From Pseudomonadota bacterium (lineage in GTDB: Bacteria; Pseudomonadota; Alphaproteobacteria; Rhizobiales; Segnochrobactraceae), in NCBI GenBank assembly GCA_023442215.1, contig JAEZMP010000624.1, positions 1-5,199 on the forward strand: DNA of 5,199 bases, given 5' to 3'. The translations under genes were made by a program, and so were the position numbers. Under the pieces are notes generated by a model. It saw only the letters and a list, made by a program, of their open reading frames with translations. It ran no database searches and had not been told where the DNA came from. Shown here piece after piece: positions 1 to 5,199 of this stretch. How positions within the stretch are numbered: position 1 is the first letter of the stretch; each line of letters opens with the position of its first letter.

Positions 1-29
1 CTCCAGCCCGGGCCGGGACGCAAGCGCAG

Positions 30-653
30 TCAGCGCGGCCGGAACGCGATCGCGGCCGCCACCATCCAGGCATAGGAGACGAACTCGGTGCTCTCCTCCC
101 ACCGGTCGGCGGCGGCGTGGGTGATCGGGAAATAGCCCTTGTCGAACGGCCAGCCGGCGAGCGCGAACACGAAGGCGATGATGAGGCAGATGCCGACCGG
201 GCTCGCGATCATCCGCAGCCCCGCGATCACGGCATCGACGAACGCATGGCGATAGATCACGAGCACCAGCAGCATCGCGAGGCCGAGCAGCAGATGCGGA
301 GCCCAGCCGTTGATTGCGAACGTCAGCCAGGCGGGAACGTGGGCGAGGCCGAGATCGAGCTCGCGGTCGGCCATCGCGAGGCTCAGCAACGCGAAGCCGA
401 AGGCGACCAGCCGCAGTTCCGGCCGGCTGGACACGGCCCCCCCGACCACGAAGATCGCCGCGGCGGCGACGAGCAGCACGACCTGCGCATCCTCGATCGG
501 TCCGTTCTCGACGAACCAGGCGTCGGGGATCATCGTCAGGAGGCCGGCCACGACGACGACCGCAAGCACGCTGGCTATGAACATCATCAGCCAGAGGCCG
601 ACCGAACCCGTCGAAACGGAACGGTCCGTCGACTCCGCACGCAAACAACCCAT
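30..653 (-). CDS. Uncharacterised integral membrane protein, 207 aa
   Basis: I do not recognise a named family. The protein has about six hydrophobic segments (roughly residues 18-41, 55-75, 79-96, 110-134, 147-168 and 189-204) and no soluble domain, so it should sit in the inner membrane. Acidic and polar clusters lie at the membrane edges: FVENGPIED (47-55), ADRELDLG (95-102) and DRWEESTEF (183-191). This spacing resembles a loose group of uncharacterised bacterial membrane proteins that carry similar ENGPIE-like and RELD-like signatures; that resemblance is from memory and untested. The start at 653 is chosen because a good Shine-Dalgarno sequence precedes it and because the open frame further upstream is only an alternative frame of the helicase gene. 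A later start at M23 or M24 would remove the polar N-terminus and is possible. The gene follows the helicase on the same strand after a 254-base gap, so it probably has its own promoter. Confidence is high that it is a real gene and low for any function. Confidence 0.75.
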   Translation of the reverse strand: MGCLRAESTDRSVSTGSVGLWLMMFIASVLAVVVVAGLLTMIPDAWFVENGPIEDAQVVLLVAAAAIFVVGGAVSSRPELRLVAFGFALLSLAMADRELDLGLAHVPAWLTFAINGWAPHLLLGLAMLLVLVIYRHAFVDAVIAGLRMIASPVGICLIIAFVFALAGWPFDKGYFPITHAAADRWEESTEFVSYAWMVAAAIAFRPR

Positions 654-661
654 GCCGTGTC

Positions 662-667
662 CCTTCC
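662..667 (-). promoter_or_regulatory. Ribosome binding site of the 207-aa membrane protein
   Basis: On the minus strand GGAAGG lies 8 bases before the ATG at 653. It is the best Shine-Dalgarno match near this gene and decides the start against the in-frame upstream codons. Confidence 0.55.
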
Positions 668-762
668 GAGCGAGGCTGGCCGCCCATCCGGACGCACCGC
701 TTTGTACGCAATGCACGTTCCAGCCAATCCGCAGCCGATGCTCCGACATCGATCTCGAAGGC

Positions 763-785
763 CCTCCCCCAAAAACTGCGGGAGG
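763..785 (-). repeat. Small hairpin in the leader of the membrane-protein gene
   Basis: The arms CCTCCC (763-768) and GGGAGG (780-785) form a perfect 6-bp stem around an 11-base loop. On the minus strand the loop contains five consecutive T residues, but no T tract follows the stem, so it is not a standard intrinsic terminator. If the candidate promoter at 823-853 is real, this hairpin lies in the transcribed leader, about 110 bases before the start codon. Its function is unknown and it could be chance in GC-rich DNA. Confidence 0.3.
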
Positions 786-822
786 CTGACGCGCGGCACG
801 AACCATTTCGTAAGCTAAGATT

Positions 823-853
823 ATTGTATGCGCCCGGGGATTTCTTCTGTCCA
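823..853 (-). promoter_or_regulatory. Candidate promoter for the membrane-protein gene
   Basis: On the minus strand TACAAT (823-828) is a near-consensus -10 hexamer and stands out as AT-rich in GC-rich surroundings. Upstream are two overlapping candidate -35 boxes: TGGACA (848-853, 19-base spacer) and the weaker GACAGA (846-851, 17-base spacer). Transcription would begin near 816 and give a leader of about 160 bases before the ATG at 653. It lies just downstream of the helicase hairpins, as expected for an independent transcription unit. This rests on motif matching only. Confidence 0.3.
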
Positions 854-860
854 GAGCACC

Positions 861-898
861 GGCCGTGGCGGCCACCCCGTCCGTCACAGACGGACGGG
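861..898 (-). terminator. Tandem hairpins after uvrD, probable transcription end
   Basis: Two perfect hairpins lie back to back 9 bases beyond the uvrD stop codon. The first, reached first by transcription, has 10-base arms CCCGTCCGTC (876-885) and GACGGACGGG (889-898) around a 3-base loop. The second, two bases further on, has 5-base arms GGCCG (861-865) and CGGCC (869-873), also with a 3-base loop. No run of T follows on the minus strand, so this is not a classic intrinsic terminator. It may act with Rho, protect the 3' end of the mRNA, or be a transcription-pausing element. Confidence 0.45.
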
Positions 899-907
899 CG
901 CGCGCCG

Positions 908-3319
908 TCAGAGACGTTCCACGAACGAATCCAGCACCTTCTTCCGGCCGGCCTTGTCGAAATCGACCGTCAGCTTGTTCCCATCGACAACAGACACGGA
1001 TCCGTTTCCGAATTTCTGGTGGAAAACCCGCGCGCCAACCGTGAAGTCCGAGCCGCCGTCGACCACGCTCTTGGCGACCAGCTCGCCCTCGATGGTCGCC
1101 CCGCCGGACCTCAGTCGGGCCGCCGGCGCCGACATCGGGCGCGGGCCGCCGGAGGCATCGCGGGTGCGCTCGCGGGCGCGTTCCCAGCCCGGTGTGGTGT
1201 AGCGCGAACCGAAGCTGTCGGAACGGTCGAACCGGCTCGCGCCGTAGCCGCCATATCCCCCGGCGCCGCCGGATTCGCGAACGTTGACGTGGTCTTCCGG
1301 CAGTTCGTCGAGAAAGCGCGACGGCACCGAGGTCTGCCACATCCCGTGGACGCGGCGGTTGGAGGCGAACCAGACATAGGCGCGCTTGCGCGCCCGGGTG
1401 AGGCCGACATAGGCGAGCCGGCGCTCTTCCTCCAGGCCCGAGCGGCCACCCTCGTCGAGCGAGCGCTGGTGGGGGAACAGCCCCTCCTCCCAGCCCGGCA
1501 GGAACACGGTGTCGAATTCGAGCCCCTTGGCGCCGTGCAGCGTCATCAGCGTCACGGCATCCTGGTTGGCGTCGCTTTCGGCGTCCATCACCAGCGAGAC
1601 ATGCTCCAGGAAACTCGTCATCGATTCGAAGTCCTGCATGGAACGGATCAGTTCCTTCAGGTTCTCCAGACGGCCGGGCGCATCGGCAGAACGGTCCTGG
1701 CGCCACATCTCGGTGTAGCCGGATTCGTCGAGAATGGTCTCGGCCAGTTCGTGGTGCGGGCGGGTGTCGAGATCGGCGCGCCAGTGGGCGAAGGCACCGA
1801 GCAGGTCGCGCAGGGTGGCGCGGGCCTTGGGCTTGATCTCCTCGGTCTCGATCAGCTCGGCCGCCGCCGCCATCAGCGGAATCCGCCGGGCGCGGGCGGT
1901 ATCGTGGCAGAGCTTGATGGTGGCCTCGCCGAGGCCGCGCTTCGGCGTGTTGACGATGCGCTCGAAGGCGAGATCGTCGGCGGGCTGCACGGTGGCCCGG
2001 AAATAGGCGAGCGCGTCGCGGATTTCCATGCGCTCGTAGAACCGCGGACCGCCCACGACCCGGTAGGGCAGCCCGAGGGTGACGAAGCGGTCTTCGAACT
2101 CGCGCATCTGGAACGAGGCGCGCATCAGGATGGCGATCTCGTCGAGCTTGTGGCCCTTGCGCTGCAGGCTCTCGATCTCGTCGCCGATGGCGCGGGCTTC
2201 CTCGGTGGAATCCCACGACGAGGCGACGGTGACGAGCGCCGCCTCGGGATCGCGATGGTCGGTGAACAGCGTCTTGCCGAGCCGGCCCTCGTTGTGAGCA
2301 ATGAGGTGCGAGGCCGCAGCCAGGATCGGCGCCGTGGAACGGTAGTTCCGCTCGAGGCGGATGACGGCGGCGCCCGGGAAATCGTGCTCGAAGCGCAGGA
2401 TGTTGTCGACCTCGGCGCCACGCCAGCCATAGATCGACTGGTCGTCGTCGCCGACGCAGCAGATGTTGGGATTGCTCTGCGCCAGCAGGCGCAGCCACAG
2501 ATATTGGGCGACGTTGGTGTCCTGGTACTCGTCGACCAGCATGTAGCGGAAGCGGCGCTGGTAGTCGGCGAGCACGTCCGGGTGAGAGCGGAACAGCCGG
2601 ATCGGCTCGACCAGAAGGTCGCCGAAATCGACCGCGTTCAGCACCTTCAGCCGGTCCTGGTAGGCGGCATAGAGCTCCTGCCCGCGTCCGTTGGCGAAGC
2701 CCCTGCCCTCCGACGCCGGCACCTTGTCCGGCGTCAGGCCACGGTTTTTCCAGGTGTCGATCAGGGCGGCGAGCTGGCGGGCCGGCCAGCGCTTCTCGTC
2801 GAGATTCTCCGCCTGGATGATCTGCTTCATCAGGCGCAATTGGTCGTCGGTATCGAGGATGGTGAAGTCGGACTTCAGCCCCACGAGTTCGGCGTTGCGG
2901 CGCAGAATCTTGGTGCCGATGGAATGGAACGTGCCGAGCCAGCCCATGCCTTCGACCGTACCGCCGACGAGGGCGGAGATGCGATGGCGCATCTCGCGGG
3001 CCGCCTTGTTGGTGAAGGTGACGGCGAGAATCTGGTGCGGCGCGGCGCGGCCCGTGGCGATGATGTGGGCGATGCGGGTGGTGAGCACCCGCGTCTTGCC
3101 GGTGCCGGCGCCGGCGAGCACGAGCACGGGGCCATCGACGGTCTCGACCGCGCGGCGCTGTTCGGGATTGAGGCCTTCGAGATAGGCCGGATCGCGCCCG
3201 CCGCCACCGAGAGCGCGCGCGGCTATTCCGCCCGGCCGGGGCGCGGGCGGCGGCGCGGCATCGCCGAACAGCGGATCGTCGTCGAAGGGGCGGGCGTTCG
3301 GCCCGGCGGGAAGCACCAT
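908..3319 (-). CDS. uvrD: UvrD/PcrA-type ATP-dependent 3'-5' DNA helicase, 803 aa
   Basis: This is a superfamily 1A helicase that unwinds DNA 3' to 5' using ATP. The family acts in nucleotide excision repair, mismatch repair, removal of recombinase filaments and backtracking of stalled RNA polymerase. All motifs are present in order: Q motif LNPEQ (50-54), Walker A AGAGTGKT (69-76), motif Ia TFTNKAAREM (101-110), motif II VDEYQDT (262-268), motif III DDDQSIYGWRGA (291-302), motif IV RLERNYRS (321-328), motif V TLHGAKGLEF (593-602) and motif VI AYVGLTRAR (636-644). A Gly/Tyr/Arg-rich linker (about 684-725) leads to a C-terminal VFHQKFGNGSV segment (765-775), typical of the Tudor-like domain that contacts RNA polymerase in this family. 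A Pro- and Ala-rich stretch (about 20-45) precedes the helicase core. The protein is somewhat longer than the usual 720-740 residues of Gram-negative UvrD and Gram-positive PcrA because of these two extensions. The start at 3319 (ATG GTG) is preferred over an upstream ATG at 3436 because the extra residues look non-coding and contain a promoter-like -10. Only a weak AAGG at 3334-3337, 14 bases upstream, serves as Shine-Dalgarno, so the exact start is not certain. Confidence 0.96.
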   Translation of the reverse strand: MVLPAGPNARPFDDDPLFGDAAPPPAPRPGGIAARALGGGGRDPAYLEGLNPEQRRAVETVDGPVLVLAGAGTGKTRVLTTRIAHIIATGRAAPHQILAVTFTNKAAREMRHRISALVGGTVEGMGWLGTFHSIGTKILRRNAELVGLKSDFTILDTDDQLRLMKQIIQAENLDEKRWPARQLAALIDTWKNRGLTPDKVPASEGRGFANGRGQELYAAYQDRLKVLNAVDFGDLLVEPIRLFRSHPDVLADYQRRFRYMLVDEYQDTNVAQYLWLRLLAQSNPNICCVGDDDQSIYGWRGAEVDNILRFEHDFPGAAVIRLERNYRSTAPILAAASHLIAHNEGRLGKTLFTDHRDPEAALVTVASSWDSTEEARAIGDEIESLQRKGHKLDEIAILMRASFQMREFEDRFVTLGLPYRVVGGPRFYERMEIRDALAYFRATVQPADDLAFERIVNTPKRGLGEATIKLCHDTARARRIPLMAAAAELIETEEIKPKARATLRDLLGAFAHWRADLDTRPHHELAETILDESGYTEMWRQDRSADAPGRLENLKELIRSMQDFESMTSFLEHVSLVMDAESDANQDAVTLMTLHGAKGLEFDTVFLPGWEEGLFPHQRSLDEGGRSGLEEERRLAYVGLTRARKRAYVWFASNRRVHGMWQTSVPSRFLDELPEDHVNVRESGGAGGYGGYGASRFDRSDSFGSRYTTPGWERARERTRDASGGPRPMSAPAARLRSGGATIEGELVAKSVVDGGSDFTVGARVFHQKFGNGSVSVVDGNKLTVDFDKAGRKKVLDSFVERL

Positions 3320-3365
3320 CGGAAGGAGATCGACCTTGAACGAATCTGTGGAACGGATGCCGAAC

Positions 3366-3394
3366 GATATAGGAAAGCGGCGCCGAAATCGAAG
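3366..3394 (-). promoter_or_regulatory. Candidate promoter for uvrD
   Basis: On the minus strand TATATC (3366-3371) resembles a -10 box and CTTCGA (3389-3394) is a weak -35, with a 17-base spacer. Initiation near 3359 would give a leader of about 40 bases before the ATG at 3319. This fits the chosen start and argues against the longer 842-residue reading. The -35 match is poor, so this is suggestive only. Confidence 0.3.
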
Positions 3395-3431
3395 GGGTGC
3401 TTGACTGCCGGCGGCTTTCCGAAGGGCCGCG

Positions 3432-3483
3432 ATCATCCGATCGGCTGGAAATCGCCGTTATACCAACCGCTTCTGGCCTTTCC
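3432..3483. repeat. Intergenic words shared with the other side of tehA
   Basis: This stretch between uvrD and tehA holds ATCATCCGAT followed by one base and GG (3432-3444), and the 12-mer TCTGGCCTTTCC (3472-3483). Both words recur on the same strand in the gap beyond tehA, at 4514-4526 and 4471-4482, in the opposite order. Base 3442 (C against A at 4524) is the only difference in the first word. They may be remnants of a dispersed intergenic repeat, or chance. In the second copy the 12-mer overlaps the tehA ribosome binding site. Confidence 0.35.
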
Positions 3484-3521
3484 CGACCGTTCGAATCGGT
3501 GCGGGCGCGACGGAAGAAACG

Positions 3522-4469
3522 CTATTGCGCCGGCGCCCGCGCCTCGCGTGCCACGAAGCGCACCGTGGCCACGGCGAGGATCAGGATCGCGACGTTGGCG
3601 AGCGCGAACAGCACGACGCCGATCGGGATCATCACCCCGCCCGCGCCGTTGATGACCATCAGCATCGCCGCGCCTGCCGCCGCCGTCACGCCGAACGAGA
3701 ACGCCCACCAGGCGGGCGAGAACCACGACACCGCGAACCACGGCATCAGCCGCAGCAGCACGAGATATTGCAGCAGGCCGTAGCCCATCAGCGCATAGGC
3801 GAACACTGGCAGCGGCCCGGGCTGCAGGCTGAGATAGGCGACGAGCCCGACCACCGAGGGCGCAAGCTGGATGCCGAGCAGCGGCCGCACGGCAGGCGCC
3901 ATCGATTCGTGGGCGAACAGCCGCATCCACACGGTCGATTCGATCGCGAGCCAGGAGAACAGCCCCGCCCCGAGGAACAGCAGGCCGAGATCGTGCAGGC
4001 CGAGCGACGCGCAGGCGATGGCCGAAGCGAAATTGCCGGCGACGAGTGGCAGGTACAGCACGGGCGTCATCGCCTCCGCCGGGCGGCCGCCCTGCCACAG
4101 GCTTCCGACCCGCCAGATCACGAACCCGACATGGCCGACGATGCCGACGGCGAAGAACGCCCACGCCGCCGCCATCGAATAGGGCCGCACGCCCGGCACC
4201 AGCAGCAGGGTGGCAACGAAGGCGAGGCCCCAGAAGCAGCACTGGATCGGGTGCGCCAGCTCTGCGGCGAGGTCGTCGGGATGGCGCAGGTGCCGCAGCA
4301 CGAACGCGACCGCGAGCACGACCCAGATCGCGCAGGAGAGCGCGATGATCGCCTCGCCCACCGGCGCCGGCAGCCCCCACAGCCGGGTGGCGAGCCGCCA
4401 GATGCCGCCGAGGCCGACGAGCCCGAGCACGATGGAGAAGAACGACGACGGCAGGCGGTCGAAGCGCAT
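3522..4469 (-). CDS. tehA: TDT/SLAC1-family transporter, TehA-like, 315 aa
   Basis: This is a ten-helix inner-membrane transporter of the tellurite-resistance/dicarboxylate transporter (TDT) family, related to the plant anion channel SLAC1. Family members move monovalent anions or C4-dicarboxylates and some give tellurite resistance; the substrate here cannot be read from sequence. Hydrophobic segments lie at roughly 9-29, 37-57, 74-92, 97-120, 134-156, 160-180, 197-215, 220-243, 250-272 and 278-304, matching the ten expected. The stretch LPLVAGNFASAIA (140-152) and FLGAGLFSWLAIES (165-178) are strong family signatures. The aromatic segment WWAFSFG (254-260) in helix 9 probably contains the phenylalanine that gates the pore in characterised TehA, by analogy. 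The length is close to the roughly 330 residues of E. coli TehA. The start at 4469 follows a GGAAAGG Shine-Dalgarno sequence, and the stop codon is TAG. No tehB methyltransferase gene is adjacent, which weakens a specific tellurite role. Confidence 0.9.
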   Translation of the reverse strand: MRFDRLPSSFFSIVLGLVGLGGIWRLATRLWGLPAPVGEAIIALSCAIWVVLAVAFVLRHLRHPDDLAAELAHPIQCCFWGLAFVATLLLVPGVRPYSMAAAWAFFAVGIVGHVGFVIWRVGSLWQGGRPAEAMTPVLYLPLVAGNFASAIACASLGLHDLGLLFLGAGLFSWLAIESTVWMRLFAHESMAPAVRPLLGIQLAPSVVGLVAYLSLQPGPLPVFAYALMGYGLLQYLVLLRLMPWFAVSWFSPAWWAFSFGVTAAAGAAMLMVINGAGGVMIPIGVVLFALANVAILILAVATVRFVAREARAPAQ

Positions 4470-4475
4470 CTCTGG

Positions 4476-4482
4476 CCTTTCC
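4476..4482 (-). promoter_or_regulatory. Ribosome binding site of tehA
   Basis: On the minus strand GGAAAGG lies 6 bases before the ATG at 4469, a good position and match, and it fixes the start of the transporter. It is part of a 12-mer (4471-4482) repeated exactly at 3472-3483 beyond the end of the gene. Confidence 0.55.
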
Positions 4483-4497
4483 GGAAGCCTGGAGCGC

Positions 4498-4529
4498 TTT
4501 CCGATCTGATGGAATCATCCGATAGGAAA
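4498..4529. repeat. 32-bp imperfect inverted repeat upstream of tehA
   Basis: The arms TTTCCGATCTGATG (4498-4511) and CATCCGATAGGAAA (4516-4529) pair at 12 of 14 positions around the 4-base loop GAAT. The element sits 28 bases before the tehA start codon, so it could be an operator, a leader hairpin or part of a dispersed intergenic palindrome. Similar fragments are, as I recall, common between genes in Hyphomicrobiales genomes; I could not check this. Its right half shares a word with 3432-3444. Confidence 0.55.
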
Positions 4530-4549
4530 CTGTCCAGATTCAAAGGGTT

Positions 4550-4597
4550 GAGCTTATTCCCGCTGTTCAGACCGGTTCGATATGAACGGGATTGCTC
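4550..4597. repeat. 48-bp imperfect inverted repeat between the deacetylase gene and tehA
   Basis: Nested complementary blocks surround a central loop: GAGC (4550-4553) with GCTC (4594-4597), TCCCG (4558-4562) with CGGGA (4587-4591), and TTCA (4566-4569) with TGAA (4583-4586). Internal unpaired bases separate the blocks, including a 3-base bulge CTG at 4563-4565. It begins about 33 bases beyond the stop codon of the deacetylase, so it could help terminate or stabilise that transcript, although no T tract follows. It lies 20 bases from the repeat at 4498-4529, and together they may form one composite intergenic element. Confidence 0.5.
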
Positions 4598-4630
4598 TGA
4601 GCGAACGACGGAGAGGCGAATTCCGGTCGA

Positions 4631-5199
4631 TCAGACGAACTCCGCCGCCGTGCGGTGGATGAGGGCATGTCGGCGGGCGAGCACGTCGATATCGTCCATG
4701 TAACCGCCTGCGATCACGGCGGCGAGCGGCACGCCGGCTTCGCGCACCGCGTCGATCACGAACCGGTCCCGCTCGACGAGGCCGGCGTCCGTCAACGCGA
4801 GCCGGCCGAGCTTGTCGTCGCGGTGCGGATCGACCCCGGCGAGGTAGAACACCATGTCCGGCCGGTGGTTGACGACCGCCTTCGGGACGATCTCGCGCAC
4901 CAGCGCGACATAGTCCCGGTCGCCGGTGTCGTCCGGCAGCGGGGCGTCGAGGTCGGAGCGCTCCTTCTCTGCCGGATAGTTCTTTTCCGCATGGATCGAG
5001 AGCGTGAACACCTCCGGCACCTGCGAGAAGATCTCGGCGGTGCCGTCGCCCTGGTGCACGTCGCAATCGACCACCAGCGCGCGCTCGATCAGACCCTCGG
5101 CGAGAAGCGCACGGATCGCCACCGCCACGTCGTTGAACACGCAGAACCCGGCGCCGCCGGCGCGGCGCGCGTGGTGGCTGCCGCCGGCCGTGTTGGCGG
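4631..5199 (-). CDS. Histone deacetylase family hydrolase, C-terminal 188 aa (partial)
   Basis: This is a zinc-dependent amidohydrolase of the arginase/deacetylase fold that removes acetyl groups from lysine or from small amines. Bacterial members act on acetyl-polyamines, acetylated proteins or unknown substrates, normally in the cytoplasm. The open frame runs off the right edge, and roughly the first 110-120 residues of a typical 300-residue protein are missing. In the visible part the paired catalytic histidines are in GGSHHA (H8, H9), the first zinc ligands in DCDVHQGDG (D46, H48), the third zinc ligand in AGVDPHRDDKLG (D123), and the transition-state tyrosine in AGGY (Y166). The set is complete, so the enzyme should be active. 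The GFCVFND segment (17-23), the KNYP segment, and the AGVDPHRDDKLG and AGGY context look closest to class IV (HDAC11-like) enzymes. An apparent short reading starting at 5140 is not a real start: its first codon is an internal GTG and the conserved catalytic region lies upstream of it. The gene lies 161 bases upstream of tehA on the same strand. Confidence 0.92.
   Translation of the reverse strand, partial: ANTAGGSHHARRAGGAGFCVFNDVAVAIRALLAEGLIERALVVDCDVHQGDGTAEIFSQVPEVFTLSIHAEKNYPAEKERSDLDAPLPDDTGDRDYVALVREIVPKAVVNHRPDMVFYLAGVDPHRDDKLGRLALTDAGLVERDRFVIDAVREAGVPLAAVIAGGYMDDIDVLARRHALIHRTAAEFV

Noticed and set aside
674..725. GGCTGG (674-679) and CCAGCC (720-725) as an inverted repeat in the membrane-gene leader
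   Set aside because: The stem is 6 bp with a 40-base loop, which is easily found by chance in GC-rich sequence.
587..799. A 70-codon minus-strand frame between uvrD and the membrane-protein gene
   Set aside because: It is basic and low in hydrophobic structure, matches no known family, and overlaps the ribosome binding site and start of the better supported gene.
654..2498. In-frame upstream extension of the membrane-protein gene into uvrD, giving 822 codons
   Set aside because: The upstream part is an arginine- and proline-rich alternative frame of uvrD. The membrane protein has its own ribosome binding site and start at 653.
3320..3436. A 39-residue N-terminal extension of UvrD starting at the ATG at 3436
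   Set aside because: The added residues look unlike UvrD N-termini, and the stretch contains a promoter-like TATATC that would lie inside the coding sequence.
3426..3445. A weak bulged hairpin downstream of tehA as a terminator
   Set aside because: Only seven pairs with a two-base bulge and no T tract; not strong enough to call.
824..3652. A 942-codon open frame on the plus strand, fully opposite uvrD
   Set aside because: Long antisense frames are common opposite GC-rich genes because stop codons are rare in them. It has no recognisable domain and overlaps a helicase with every motif intact.
847..4538. The 9-mer CTGTCCAGA at 847-855 and again at 4530-4538
   Set aside because: A 9-base match is expected many times by chance in a window of this size, and the contexts differ.
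3525..4703. A 392-codon open frame on the plus strand opposite tehA
   Set aside because: Its composition is dominated by Arg, His, Asp, Glu and Gln, the usual antisense image of a hydrophobic membrane protein in GC-rich DNA.

Overview
The window is GC-rich DNA carrying four genes, all on the minus strand. Read in transcription order (right to left) they are: the C-terminal part of a histone-deacetylase-family hydrolase (4631-5199, N-terminus beyond the window edge); a ten-helix TDT/SLAC1-family transporter of the TehA type (3522-4469); a complete UvrD/PcrA-type superfamily 1 DNA helicase (908-3319); and a small, unrecognised multi-pass membrane protein (30-653). The strong GC bias, the protein style and the intergenic palindromes suggest an alphaproteobacterium, probably Hyphomicrobiales (Rhizobiales). 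That placement is an inference, and no genus can be named.

The genes are separated by gaps of 161, 202 and 254 bases, so they do not form one tightly coupled operon. Each gap holds structure of its own. The gap between the deacetylase and the transporter (4470-4630) has two adjacent imperfect inverted repeats. The gap between the transporter and the helicase (3320-3521) has a possible helicase promoter, plus two short words that also occur in the gap on the other side of the transporter. The gap after the helicase (654-907) opens with two tandem GC-rich hairpins directly behind the stop codon, followed by a possible promoter and a further small hairpin in front of the membrane-protein gene.

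Functionally the neighbours look unrelated: protein or small-molecule deacetylation, anion or dicarboxylate transport, DNA repair and transcription-coupled helicase work, and an unknown membrane role. I see no mobile element, CRISPR array, tRNA, rRNA or phage gene, and no convincing undescribed multi-gene system. The points most worth a second look are the intergenic inverted repeats with their shared words around the transporter gene, the tandem hairpins after the helicase, and the unrecognised membrane protein with membrane-flanking acidic clusters.
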